DNA of 17,040 nt from the NCBI GenBank assembly GCA_946540705.1, contig CAMNJD010000430.1, forward strand, positions 1 to 17,040, in the 5' to 3' direction. Below the pieces are notes generated by a model. It saw nothing but the letters and a program-made list of their open reading frames with translations, was not told where the DNA came from and searched no databases. This DNA comes from an uncultured Ruminococcus sp. GTDB lineage: Bacteria > Bacillota > Clostridia > Oscillospirales > Ruminococcaceae. Numbering within the stretch: the first letter of the stretch is position 1; the number at the start of each line of letters is the position of its first letter. Positions 1-6,610 of this stretch are shown here, piece after piece. Made by a program: the position numbers and the translations under genes.

Positions 1-1
1 C

Positions 2-217
2 GCGGACGAAACGGACGGCGAACAGATGATGAAACCGGCTGTTCCCGGGACACCGGATGTACCGGAGGAATCTGTGCCGGCTGACAGCACGCCGGAAACG
101 CCGCCTGCCGAAAAGCCGGAGACGGTACAGAAGCCCGCAAGGCAGCCCGCACCGTCCGCACAGAAGCATGATCCTGCGCAGAAGCGCAGCAGCAAGAAAA
201 AGAAGCGAAAGAAGTAA
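2..217 (+). CDS. C-terminal end of an upstream protein, Pro/Lys-rich tail (partial)
   Basis: The frame is open from the first bases of the window, so this is the end of a gene that starts upstream; the ATG at 26 is probably internal. The visible 71 residues are low complexity: acidic at first (ADETDGE), then rich in Pro, Glu and Ala, ending in a strongly basic tail KKKKRKK before the TAA. There is no recognisable domain. Such tails are common on membrane-bound or nucleic-acid-binding proteins, but nothing here decides between them. No clear hairpin terminator follows within the next 30 bases. Function is unknown. Confidence 0.6.
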   Translation, partial: ADETDGEQMMKPAVPGTPDVPEESVPADSTPETPPAEKPETVQKPARQPAPSAQKHDPAQKRSSKKKKRKK

Positions 218-251
218 ATCTTCTTCATGAGCAGATCTCATTCCTCCGCGC

Positions 252-542
252 TTGATCAGAAAATCAGGCGCGGAGATTACCGCGGAGATGATTGGCGGAG
301 GTTTCTGCAGCGATGAACCGTCTCCGGGTCGAATCCCCCGGCGAAGTACCGCTGACCGGCTCCGCATCCGGCAGCGGAAAGCTGTTCCCAAATCACAGTC
401 AAGGAGGCAGAACTACGATCCTCAGAAACCGGAATATGTTTCCGGCGCAACAAAAGGGATGTCGATGCTGGAGATCGGATTCGGTTCCCTTTGCCTGCTC
501 GGTGCGGTGATCTACGGAATCAAGGTACTCCGGAAGAGATGA
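252..542 (+). CDS. Doubtful small ORF ending in a predicted membrane segment
   Basis: The frame is open from 231 to the TGA at 540-542. The first 55 residues look like random translation, but the last 30 form a convincing membrane anchor: MLEIGFGSLCLLGAVIYGIK followed by VLRKR, a hydrophobic stretch with a basic end. This resembles the end of a cell-wall-sorted or tail-anchored protein, although no LPXTG motif is present in this frame. The TTG at 252 has no Shine-Dalgarno site. In-frame ATGs at 459 and 465 follow AAAAGGG, so the real product may be a peptide of about 25 residues, or this may be the relic end of a decayed gene. Function is unknown. Confidence 0.25.
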   Translation: MIRKSGAEITAEMIGGGFCSDEPSPGRIPRRSTADRLRIRQRKAVPKSQSRRQNYDPQKPEYVSGATKGMSMLEIGFGSLCLLGAVIYGIKVLRKR

Positions 543-580
543 AAACCCGCGGCATTTGAAAAGCCGGGAACAGCCAAAAT

Positions 581-866
581 CTTCTCCATGCATAAATCTC
601 CACCCACGGCAAACAATACCGATGAGCTATCCGAAAAATAGCGAAAAAGAAAAAGACTCTGTGTACCACGCACAGAGCAGGAGGTCAATATGAAAGCAAC
701 CGGTATTGTGAGAAGAATTGACGATCTGGGCAGAGTCGTGATCCCGAAGGAAATTCGCAGAACCATGCGTATTCGGGAGGGCGACCCCTCACTGAAAACA
801 TTGACACAGGAAATTGCGTTCTGCTCTGGGATGCAGGAACTCGCCGGAAGAGGATACATAGGGTAA
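581..866 (+). repeat. AbrB mini-gene element, copy A (leader plus gene)
   Basis: This is one of four same-strand copies of a dispersed unit. It has a leader (ATGCATAA at 588-595, then CGGCAAACAATACCGATGAG from 607), a Shine-Dalgarno site and the 58-codon gene. The leader-to-start distance is about 26 bases longer than in copies B and C. The extra sequence includes a hairpin (CTCTGTG 657-663 with CACAGAG 671-677) that ends one base before AGGAGG at 679-684 and could influence ribosome access. The left edge is approximate: similarity between copies fades near 581. Confidence 0.7.
690..866 (+). CDS. 58-aa AbrB/SpoVT-like mini-protein, copy A
   Basis: Residues 1-33 match the start of the AbrB/SpoVT swapped-hairpin DNA-binding domain (MKATGIVRRIDDLGRVVIPK, then EIRRTMRIREGDP). 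In AbrB and SpoVT of Bacillus this part contacts DNA and is normally followed by a DPLEIF-type strand pair. Here homology stops at GDP and continues as SLKTLTQEIAFC plus a short tail ending GYIG. Copies C and D have exactly the same length, so the stop position is conserved. AGGAGG (679-684) lies 5 bases before the ATG. The product could be a small transcription factor, a dominant-negative partner of full AbrB proteins, or an incomplete non-folding relic. The AbrB match is secure; function is not. A strong terminator follows at 881. Confidence 0.75.
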   Translation: MKATGIVRRIDDLGRVVIPKEIRRTMRIREGDPSLKTLTQEIAFCSGMQELAGRGYIG

Positions 867-880
867 TCACGATTAAATGG

Positions 881-923
881 TACAGCAAAGCCTCCGGCAA
901 AAACCGCCGGAGGCTTTGCTGTA
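881..923. terminator. Strong bidirectional hairpin between copy A and the lipoprotein gene
   Basis: This is a perfect 18-bp stem (TACAGCAAAGCCTCCGGC at 881-898 pairing with 906-923) around a 7-base loop. It lies between two converging genes: copy A ends at 866 (+) and the lipoprotein ends at 950 (-). The U-tracts on either side are short, but the stem is strong and can serve both strands. Confidence 0.85.
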
Positions 924-949
924 TCATTCTGCGAGTTGCATTCGCAGGG

Positions 950-3448
950 TTATTTGTCGTCCGGCATCCACTGATAAACCCACTCGGTTGTGGAGCCGCT
1001 TCCAGAGAAGTAAACGCTCTTGAGCTCATATTCCTCGGTACCTTCCCCTAGTGCACCGACCACCTGCACCTGCGGAACAGCACCGTCCGGATTGCCAATC
1101 GGATCTACCGAGCACCAGTTGGGCTTTCTGTTTTCTGCAGCCTGTAGGTCAGTTCCCGCAACCTTCATCCCGTATTCAAGCCAAGGCACATCAATGGAAG
1201 CATGCGCATCATCGAACCAGAGCCAGTCTACAGAATTAGTATCAATCAGCGAACAGGTAAGGGTGAGCGAGAACGGCTCATTTGCCTGCAGTTTTTCCGG
1301 CGGTACTGTACAGGTCGTTTTGAAAGCAGCGAGCTGCCGCTTAGGGTTCAGATGATCCTGCTGTGCCATGATCTGATAACCGTGTTCCGTTTCCAAGGAG
1401 GTATATTTCGTATAGCCTTCCAAACCCTCCTGCTTCTCATAGGAATCCGGCTGTGTGTGCTGGATGACATCTATGCGTTCCCAGTGATGCGGCTTTCCCT
1501 CATAGAGCGCTCTATACTTGTAAGTCCAGACGGTCTGCGAGCCGGAACCGTTAAAGGTCAGCGTGAACGTATCACCGGTCTCTGCTTTCGCCGGAAACTC
1601 CATGCTGACCCGCGCGGCTTCGGTCATCTCCGGCTCTGTGCCGTCATTGGTCAGCGGTCTGACAAGGCAGTAATTCGGCTTTCCCGAATCCGAGGCTGGC
1701 AGCATCGTTCCGTCACTCGTACCGCTCTTGCGGAGATCGGCGTAATCGCTCCAGTCCGGAACCAGCAGATCAAGATCCTCAGGCTTTTCGAGTACGCAGG
1801 TAATGTCGAAATAGATGGTCTGACCGGCAGGCACCATACTCGGTGCGGCGGTGCAGGTGCTGCGGAAGGATGCAGAACGCTCATACACATCCTCTGCGCC
1901 CTTTTTGCCCTCGCGGTAATAGTATTCAGCAGTGTGGTCAGTTTTGGAGGCACGATACTGGATCGTCTTCACAGTATCGAGATACTCGATGACATCTTTC
2001 GTCCGATTGATCTTCGTGCCTGTCAGCACCCACACATACTCAGCGTGCTCTGCGACGGTCTTCGGCAGGATAATACCGTTTTCGTTTAGATAATCATAGA
2101 ATTCATGACGATTCTTCGTGCCGAAGTAGATCCATCTCTCTGCGATAAAATCGAGAAATTCCTCATCATTTGAGATATCCAGACTGCCCTTTTGCAGCTT
2201 GCCGTCCTTTGTCAGCAACTCGCGGAGCATTTCCCGGATGCGTGCGATCGCACTGAGCCGCTGCGGAATGGAGGGGGCGACGGAGCCGTCGCCGCGCCAG
2301 CGTGTCGAGACAACCATTTCCAGTTTCCGCCAGTTCGCCAGCCGTTTCCGAAGCGCCTGTGCTTCCTCGCGGATCTGCCCGCTCTTTTCATAGCGGTCCT
2401 CAAAGCTTTTGCGCAGGTCATCCATAGTCACGCCGTGAGACTTCATCCGGTATGCAGCGCCATGCAGTGCCTGGGCAATCGCGTCCCATTCACTGTCGCC
2501 GACTGCGCCCTGATTCCGCGCTGCTTCATAGATGCGGTACTGCTCTTCGATAGAATCATTTTCCCAGATTTGGGCGAGCGCTTCCGTCAGCTTCGCAACC
2601 TTTTCCATATAGCCAAGTACCGGGAACATATTCTTCTCAACTGTCTTGACCATTTCGCGCAGCGCAATCGGGTAGTCCTTGTTCTTGATTGCATCGGCAA
2701 CTGTTTTGCCCTGATCGCCCCATGATGAGGTGACTGCATCGGCGCCGTTGCCCGTGATGTAATTGCTGAGCAGCGCCTGCGCCAGATAATTGGCGACATT
2801 CGTGGCGAATGATTCCGCATTGCCGTCTGCGATTGCAGAGCAGATATCGCCCTTTGTGTCGAGCGAGGCGATCGAGCGCACCAGCGCGCCCGCAGTCTGG
2901 TCATCTGAGAGACCGTGCTCGCGGAGCGTGTCTTTGACCAGCTGCGTGAGCCCCGCTTCCATTTCCTTGTTGGCTTGATCGTGCATATATTTCTGTGCCG
3001 CCGTGCGTTCTGCCCAGAGATCCATCTGTTCCATGTCGGAAGCGCGGACAATGCCATACGGGGAATAGTGCAGCACCTCAAAGCTTGCTGTGCCCGCCGC
3101 CAAATCATCGGGATCCAGGAAATAGTAGAACGGCTCGTTGTTGTCATTCCAGTATACACCGAAATACGCATCCCGCTCCTCTTCCGGAACATCGGAAAGA
3201 TCAAAGCTGATTTTCTCGAAGTCATCGAGGATAGTGTGTTCGCTGTCTCCCTTTGTGAGGGAAATGGCTTCACGGATTGTGTATTTGTCGGATTTCAGCG
3301 CTTCGAGCTGTTCTCCTGTGATCGGCGTGCGGTTGGCATCACCGGGCGCAGACGATACGCCTGATGCGCCGAGTGAACTGTCCTTGCAGGCAGTCAGCAG
3401 GGGCAGCGCGAATATGCAGAGCAAAAAAGCGGATAGTTTTCTCCTCAT
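950..3448 (-). CDS. Large lipoprotein with two tandem C-terminal repeats, unknown function
   Basis: It encodes 832 residues from the ATG at 3446-3448, chosen because GAGGTG sits 6 bases upstream and the protein then opens with a lipoprotein signal peptide (MRRKLSAFLL..., lipobox LLTAC with lipid Cys21). An upstream in-frame ATG at 3511 would bury this signal. Residues about 45-140 are mixed, with an aromatic patch (YFGVYWND, EPFYYFLD). Residues about 140-450 are mostly helical with charged, coiled-coil-like segments. The C-terminal part has two related repeats, about 526-646 and 707-828. Each carries TCT, a TC about 19 residues on, KPN(Y/W)C, and a closing GSGS-T-W-Y motif. This suggests paired beta-sandwich domains with conserved cysteines, displayed outside the membrane. 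I do not recognise the family. It is transcribed alone from the promoter at 3540-3568 and ends at the hairpin 881-923. Confidence 0.85.
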   Translation of the reverse strand: MRRKLSAFLLCIFALPLLTACKDSSLGASGVSSAPGDANRTPITGEQLEALKSDKYTIREAISLTKGDSEHTILDDFEKISFDLSDVPEEERDAYFGVYWNDNNEPFYYFLDPDDLAAGTASFEVLHYSPYGIVRASDMEQMDLWAERTAAQKYMHDQANKEMEAGLTQLVKDTLREHGLSDDQTAGALVRSIASLDTKGDICSAIADGNAESFATNVANYLAQALLSNYITGNGADAVTSSWGDQGKTVADAIKNKDYPIALREMVKTVEKNMFPVLGYMEKVAKLTEALAQIWENDSIEEQYRIYEAARNQGAVGDSEWDAIAQALHGAAYRMKSHGVTMDDLRKSFEDRYEKSGQIREEAQALRKRLANWRKLEMVVSTRWRGDGSVAPSIPQRLSAIARIREMLRELLTKDGKLQKGSLDISNDEEFLDFIAERWIYFGTKNRHEFYDYLNENGIILPKTVAEHAEYVWVLTGTKINRTKDVIEYLDTVKTIQYRASKTDHTAEYYYREGKKGAEDVYERSASFRSTCTAAPSMVPAGQTIYFDITCVLEKPEDLDLLVPDWSDYADLRKSGTSDGTMLPASDSGKPNYCLVRPLTNDGTEPEMTEAARVSMEFPAKAETGDTFTLTFNGSGSQTVWTYKYRALYEGKPHHWERIDVIQHTQPDSYEKQEGLEGYTKYTSLETEHGYQIMAQQDHLNPKRQLAAFKTTCTVPPEKLQANEPFSLTLTCSLIDTNSVDWLWFDDAHASIDVPWLEYGMKVAGTDLQAAENRKPNWCSVDPIGNPDGAVPQVQVVGALGEGTEEYELKSVYFSGSGSTTEWVYQWMPDDK

Positions 3449-3539
3449 CTGAATCACCTCACAGCGAATCTGAAATGTCTGATTGCGGTTTATGAACTGA
3501 TCATGCTGCATGATGTATGCATACGATTATCCATCATCC

Positions 3540-3568
3540 ATCATACCACAATTATTAGCAAATGTCAA
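3540..3568 (-). promoter_or_regulatory. Sigma-A promoter for the lipoprotein gene
   Basis: Read on the minus strand, there is a perfect -35 TTGACA (3563-3568), a 17-base spacer, and -10 TATGAT (3540-3545). The predicted transcript starts near 3533, giving a leader of about 85 bases before the ATG at 3448. The promoter position supports the shorter start, because the ATG at 3511 lacks a ribosome site. Confidence 0.85.
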
Positions 3569-3649
3569 GGCATTTTGTTGCATTTTATCGTATATCTTGA
3601 TTACTGCTGCCGTTGATCCTCCGCGGATGGATATGCGGGATTGTTACAT

Positions 3650-3735
3650 CAAGAGAGCCGGCGCGGCAGCACGCAGAATTGCTGCAGTATATAGGAGGGT
3701 ACATCGGGGAAATCATGCCAGCGTGGGCTCCCCGC
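3650..3735 (+). repeat. Possible relic of a fifth AbrB mini-gene element (tail end only)
   Basis: GGTACATCGGG at 3698-3708 is identical to the end of copy C (7961-7971). It is followed after similar spacing by GTCTGATT...TCAGGCGG, as after copy C (7994-8016). The translated tail reads QYIGGYIGE, compared with ERYIGK in copies C and D. No AbrB-coding part is left. This lies in the 455-base gene-free gap 3449-3903, which otherwise holds the two promoters, a terminator and an inverted repeat. Homology is suggestive only. Confidence 0.3.
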
Positions 3736-3768
3736 ACGCCGTCTGATTGGAAGTCAGGCGGTGTTTTT
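3736..3768 (+). terminator. Rho-independent terminator
   Basis: An 11-bp stem with two G-U pairs (ACGCCGTCTGA 3736-3746 with TCAGGCGGTGT 3754-3764) runs into T3764-3768. It has no intact gene directly upstream on the plus strand, which fits it being the leftover end of a decayed transcription unit. Confidence 0.65.
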
Positions 3769-3791
3769 GTATACGAATATTTTTGTATCCA

Positions 3792-3820
3792 TTGCATTCT
3801 TACGCATAACATGATATAAT
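3792..3820 (+). promoter_or_regulatory. Sigma-A promoter for the LURP-one-like gene
   Basis: -35 TTGCAT (3792-3797), a 17-base spacer and a perfect -10 TATAAT (3815-3820). The start of transcription is expected near 3827, giving a leader of about 77 bases before the ATG at 3904. Confidence 0.8.
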
Positions 3821-3837
3821 ACAGTTATCATTGATGA

Positions 3838-3883
3838 TACTGTTCTGTCTGCGAAATGTTGGTACAGCCGAAAAAGAACAGTA
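3838..3883 (+). other. Inverted repeat in the 5' leader of the LURP-one-like gene
   Basis: TACTGTTCT (3838-3846) is complementary to AGAACAGTA (3875-3883), a perfect 9-bp pair separated by 28 bases. It lies just downstream of the predicted transcription start and upstream of the ribosome site, so it could be an RNA stem or a split operator. No known riboswitch was recognised. Confidence 0.4.
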
Positions 3884-3903
3884 CAGGAAGCTGAGGGAAA
3901 GCA

Positions 3904-4434
3904 ATGGATGCGCAGAATACAATATACAACAGGAAACAGAAAAAAAGAACCTATCTGCTGACAATGGAGCAGGCGGTGTCATTAAAGCCGCAGTATCATG
4001 TATATAGAGACGGTAGGAAACCGATCTGTACAATCGAAGGTGACATCACACGACACAGATTTTCGATTCGGAAAGACGGTACAGAAGTGCTGCGGCTCAG
4101 CAAAAAGATCGCAAAGCTTCTGACAGAATACACGATTGAGAAAGACGGTCAGGTAATTGCAAAGATCAAAAAGCGTATTTCACTGCTTACACATGATTAT
4201 TCCGGTACGATCAACGGTCAGATTCTGGAAATCCGTGCGGACTGGTATGCCTGCCGTTTCGATATTCTGATCGGAGGCAGAAAGCTCTGCGAAATTGAGC
4301 AAAAAAAATCAGGTTTTCTCGACACATATCTGATCCTGATGTTTGATTCAGATATGGACGAAATTGCTGCAGCACTTGCCGTCATTTGCGACCAGATTTC
4401 TGATAAAGATGATTCTGAATGTGAAAACGATTAA
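3904..4434 (+). CDS. LURP-one-related / tubby-C2-like protein
   Basis: It encodes 176 residues, a usual size for bacterial LURP-one-related (LOR) proteins, whose fold is a 12-strand beta barrel shared with tubby C-terminal domains and phospholipid scramblases. The sequence shows the expected series of short beta hairpins: YHVYRDGRKPICTIEG (31-46), HRFSIRKDGTEVLRLSKK (51-68), YTIEKDGQVIAKIKK (76-90), then YSGTINGQILEIRADW and FDILIGGRKLCEIEQ. It ends in a hydrophobic helix (TYLILMF, then AAALAVICDQI), where the scramblase-like fold places its buried C-terminal helix. GAGGG lies upstream of the ATG. It is monocistronic from its own promoter, and converges on the zinc-ribbon gene. Membrane or phospholipid association is a family-based inference; the physiological role is unknown. 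Confidence 0.75.
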   Translation: MDAQNTIYNRKQKKRTYLLTMEQAVSLKPQYHVYRDGRKPICTIEGDITRHRFSIRKDGTEVLRLSKKIAKLLTEYTIEKDGQVIAKIKKRISLLTHDYSGTINGQILEIRADWYACRFDILIGGRKLCEIEQKKSGFLDTYLILMFDSDMDEIAAALAVICDQISDKDDSECEND

Positions 4435-4454
4435 GACCGGCGAATGCCGGTCTT
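4433..4454. terminator. Hairpin between convergent genes, overlapping the stop codon
   Basis: A perfect 9-bp stem AAGACCGGC (4433-4441) / GCCGGTCTT (4446-4454) with a GAAT loop. It overlaps the TAA of the LURP-one-like gene and lies 15 bases from the end of the minus-strand gene. The minus-strand side is followed by a T-rich run, so it probably serves mainly the minus-strand operon. Confidence 0.7.
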
Positions 4455-4469
4455 ATCCGTATGATTCAT

Positions 4470-5138
4470 TTACAGCAGCTTGGTTTTTTCCTTTCCGCCG
4501 CGCTGTTCAGCAGCAAAAAGACAGATCAGTGCAGCAATCGCACCCTGAAGCCGGTATTTGTTGCCAATGCCCGTGACTGCAAAACTGTCCTGATTGTTGA
4601 GCTTCCAGCGTGGATAGCCGCCGTTCGGGTCAAGATGCATGGCACTGATCTCACGGTGCAGGACGGCGCCCCTTTTTTTTCCGTTTACAAAAATGCTGCG
4701 TTTATCCGTAATAACAAAAAACTCTTTCCCTCTGGAAAAAATGCCGTCATCACCGTAGACAATAATGTGTTCGCCGGGCTCTATTAGTTCCGCGATCTTC
4801 GGCATGATTTTGTCGATTCGCTTCTGATTGATACCCTCAGAAGCGACATCTTCATCGGTAAGAAGGGTGGTTCTGATATATTTGGATACACTCTCTGTGG
4901 TCTTCAGACTGTTCAGGCAATAGCGCATTGAATCAAGAACAGCGATTACATTGTCATGCTGTTTCAGGCTGTCAAGATTCCACAGAAAGTCAAACATTCT
5001 TTCATCGAGCATTCCGGTGTTGCCGTCATCCTGCATATCGACATCAATATGCGTATCACAAAAAGGACAGATCAGACATTTATTCGAGATCGAAAGTTCC
5101 ATTTCACCGCCGCAGGACGGGCATTTTCTTGTATTCAT
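4470..5138 (-). CDS. Zinc-ribbon plus PH-like domain protein, unknown function
   Basis: It encodes 222 residues. It opens with a zinc ribbon made of two CxxC knuckles (C6-P-S-C9 and C24-P-F-C27). A linker with helical segments follows (about 45-110). Then comes a region about 115-180 that looks like a bacterial PH-like domain (EHIIVYGDDG, EFFVITDKRSIFVNGKKRG, then LHREISAMHL), where short antiparallel strands carry the VITDKR..F-N pattern. The end is hydrophobic (IAALICLFAA) and then basic. The ATG at 5138 follows AAAGGAG. It is the second gene of an operon, 13 bases after the six-TM gene, so it may act at the membrane with that protein. Domain calls are from pattern only; the function is not known. 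Confidence 0.7.
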   Translation of the reverse strand: MNTRKCPSCGGEMELSISNKCLICPFCDTHIDVDMQDDGNTGMLDERMFDFLWNLDSLKQHDNVIAVLDSMRYCLNSLKTTESVSKYIRTTLLTDEDVASEGINQKRIDKIMPKIAELIEPGEHIIVYGDDGIFSRGKEFFVITDKRSIFVNGKKRGAVLHREISAMHLDPNGGYPRWKLNNQDSFAVTGIGNKYRLQGAIAALICLFAAEQRGGKEKTKLL

Positions 5139-5151
5139 AATATATTCTCCT

Positions 5152-6135
5152 TTATTGTTTTTTCTTCCGCTTTTTGAGCTTTGTACTCCATATTGGATTC
5201 CCGTTTTCCAGGTATCGTGTGATCATACAGGCGTATGCTTCCGGGAGTGACTCTTCTCCAAGGCATATGCCCTTGCTGTCAGGAATTTCAGTGATGCGGT
5301 GCGCATCGGCTTCGCCCTCATCTAAAAGTGAGACATCCTTGCTGAATGTGACATAGAACCTGCCGAAGTGATAATAGCCGTAAACGAAAACGCCTTCTTC
5401 TGACGGACCGTAAATGATTGTGTCATTCTTGATTGTGCGTATTCTTCCAAGCCACGGGAATCCAAGCTGTGTCTCTGTATGTCCGAGTGCATCGCAAAGC
5501 TCCTGAACGGTTTTCTTCATGCCGGGAACGGCACGGATTGGCGATGCAGCCGAATTGAACGGATTGTTTCCGTTGCCCATTGCCCAGAATACGATTCCTT
5601 CAATGAGCAGCAATAAGCCTGCCGCTATGGATGTATCCGAAAAGGAAGCCGCGATCATACCGGTTACTGCGCCGATTATCAGCAGAACTGCGGCGACTCT
5701 GAAAATAAGTGACATGATCCACTGTGAACGCGGCGTGTCGGTTTGACTCGCTGTGATAGAATACATGACGATCGCCTCAATCAGAAGCAGGATCGCAGCG
5801 GCAACACTCCGAACACTGCCCTGTGTTTTCCAGATCGCAATAATACCGGCGCTGTTCAGAATGATGCCGCACAGCATGAGCAAACTGCCCGATACAACGA
5901 TTGATTTTTTTGATTTTATGCTGTCCAGCAAGAATCCCATGCGAAAAAAACCGATGCAGAACAGAAACGCCGCCAGCGCAAAGACTGCCCAGAAAAGGAT
6001 ATTTACTTTTTGCGGCAGCAGGAACAGCAGCATGTAGGAAGCCGCAAGACAAAGGAAATCAACGATGATCTCAACGGTATTCTGCGGTTTTTTCAGAAAC
6101 AGCCTGATTTTTTCAGTCAGTCCCGGCATCTTCAT
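5152..6135 (-). CDS. Six-TM membrane protein with soluble C-terminal domain
   Basis: It encodes 327 residues from the ATG at 6135, preceded by AAAGGAG at good spacing. Six hydrophobic segments lie at about 23-40, 45-70, 79-101, 110-128, 140-163 and 168-187. The fourth and sixth are near copies (AILLLIEAIVMYSI and GLLLLIEGIVFWAM), so the membrane part probably arose by duplication of a smaller unit. Residues about 200-320 form a soluble domain (ELCDALG...LGFPWLGRIRTIKNDTIIYG, GVFVYGYYHFGRFYVTFSKD) with a very basic end KKRKKK. No transporter or enzyme motif is visible. It is first in an operon with the zinc-ribbon/PH-like gene. I do not recognise the family. Confidence 0.75.
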   Translation of the reverse strand: MKMPGLTEKIRLFLKKPQNTVEIIVDFLCLAASYMLLFLLPQKVNILFWAVFALAAFLFCIGFFRMGFLLDSIKSKKSIVVSGSLLMLCGIILNSAGIIAIWKTQGSVRSVAAAILLLIEAIVMYSITASQTDTPRSQWIMSLIFRVAAVLLIIGAVTGMIAASFSDTSIAAGLLLLIEGIVFWAMGNGNNPFNSAASPIRAVPGMKKTVQELCDALGHTETQLGFPWLGRIRTIKNDTIIYGPSEEGVFVYGYYHFGRFYVTFSKDVSLLDEGEADAHRITEIPDSKGICLGEESLPEAYACMITRYLENGNPIWSTKLKKRKKKQ

Positions 6136-6172
6136 GTTCTCCTTTTATTACGAATATGTTTTGTCTGATAAG

Positions 6173-6201
6173 ATTATAGCACAGAATGCTGAAGAAATCA
6201 A
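6173..6201 (-). promoter_or_regulatory. Sigma-A promoter for the six-TM / zinc-ribbon operon
   Basis: Read on the minus strand: -35 TTGATT (6196-6201), a 17-base spacer, -10 TATAAT (6173-6178). It gives a short leader of about 30 bases before the ATG at 6135. Confidence 0.8.
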
Positions 6202-6243
6202 GAGAGAAAATGTACGCAGAATCGGATGATACGAAAACATTTT

Positions 6244-6454
6244 CAATGCATAATCCTCCGCTCACGGCAAACAATATCGATATGCTATCCCCAATAGCGA
6301 AGTTAACACAGGAGGCACAAAATGAAAGCAACCGGAATTGTGAGAAGAAACGACGATTTGGGGCGAATCGTCATACCAAAAGAAATTCGCAGGACACTCC
6401 GTATCAGAATGGACCCCCTCACTGAAAACATTGACACAGGATATCCGGTTCTGT
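6244..6454 (+). repeat. AbrB mini-gene element, copy B
   Basis: The leader carries ATGCATAA (6246-6253) and CGGCAAACAATATCGATATG from 6265, very close to copy A and at the same distance from the start codon as in copy C. AGGAGG lies at 6310-6315, before the ATG at 6322. The nucleotide-conserved junction runs 6412-6454. The unit sits between the six-TM operon promoter (-) and rsgA (+). Confidence 0.7.
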
Positions 6455-6583
6455 ATGGGTGTGAGCATCATTGCTGTATTGTTCCTGATTGCGGCAAGAA
6501 TTCCTTATGCCGCTGTCATGATGTTTTTGTTGCTGATCATAAAGGGAATCCTGCTGTTCAAAGCCCCGAAAAAGGATCGTTGA
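6322..6583 (+). pseudogene. AbrB-like mini-gene copy B, frameshifted from a membrane tail
   Basis: Residues 1-30 are AbrB/SpoVT-like (MKATGIVRRNDDLGRIVIPK, then EIRRTLRIRM), with Asn10 replacing the Ile of the other copies. The Gly codon before GACCCC is missing, and the C run is five long (6414-6418) instead of four. This shifts the frame: as written the ORF reads DPLTENIDTGYPVLYG and runs to a stop at 6619-6621, overlapping rsgA by 11 bases. With four Cs it would read DPSLKTLTQDIRFC as in the other copies, then continue into a 42-residue hydrophobic tail to the TGA at 6581, for 86 residues in total. It may be a pseudogene, a C-tract phase switch, or a sequencing slip. Confidence 0.55.
6455..6583 (+). 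CDS. 42-aa hydrophobic tail or stand-alone membrane peptide
   Basis: This open frame begins at the ATG right after the conserved junction of copy B: MGVSIIAVLFLIAARIPYAA, then VMMFLLLIIKGILLFKAPKKDR. It has two hydrophobic stretches split by RIPY, with a basic end, which fits one or two membrane passes. There is no ribosome site before the ATG, so it is more likely the former C-terminal part of copy B than an independent gene. It ends 27 bases before rsgA. Confidence 0.35.
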   Translation: MGVSIIAVLFLIAARIPYAAVMMFLLLIIKGILLFKAPKKDR

Positions 6584-6610
6584 ATCCAATCAAACAAACA
6601 GGAGAGCAAA

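Noticed and set aside
318..336. Sequence resembling a tRNA T-arm (CCGGGTCGAATCCCCCGG), possibly a tRNA end or attachment site
   Set aside because: The loop would be 8 rather than 7 bases, no acceptor partner, anticodon arm or CCA end fits around it, and no integrase is nearby.
1202..2089. 295-codon plus-strand frame opposite the lipoprotein gene
   Set aside because: The lipoprotein frame on the other strand has a signal peptide, ribosome site, promoter and internal repeats; this frame has no ribosome site and a random-looking composition.
3449..3511. Longer start for the lipoprotein at 3511
   Set aside because: It would put 21 polar residues in front of the lipoprotein signal peptide and has no ribosome site, while GAGGTG precedes the ATG at 3448.
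6186..6425. 79-codon frame over the leader of copy B, with a partly similar short frame in copy A (MHKSPPTANN and MHNPPLTANN)
   Set aside because: The similarity follows from the nucleotide-conserved leader. The frame stops early in A, is not kept in C or D, and lacks a ribosome site.
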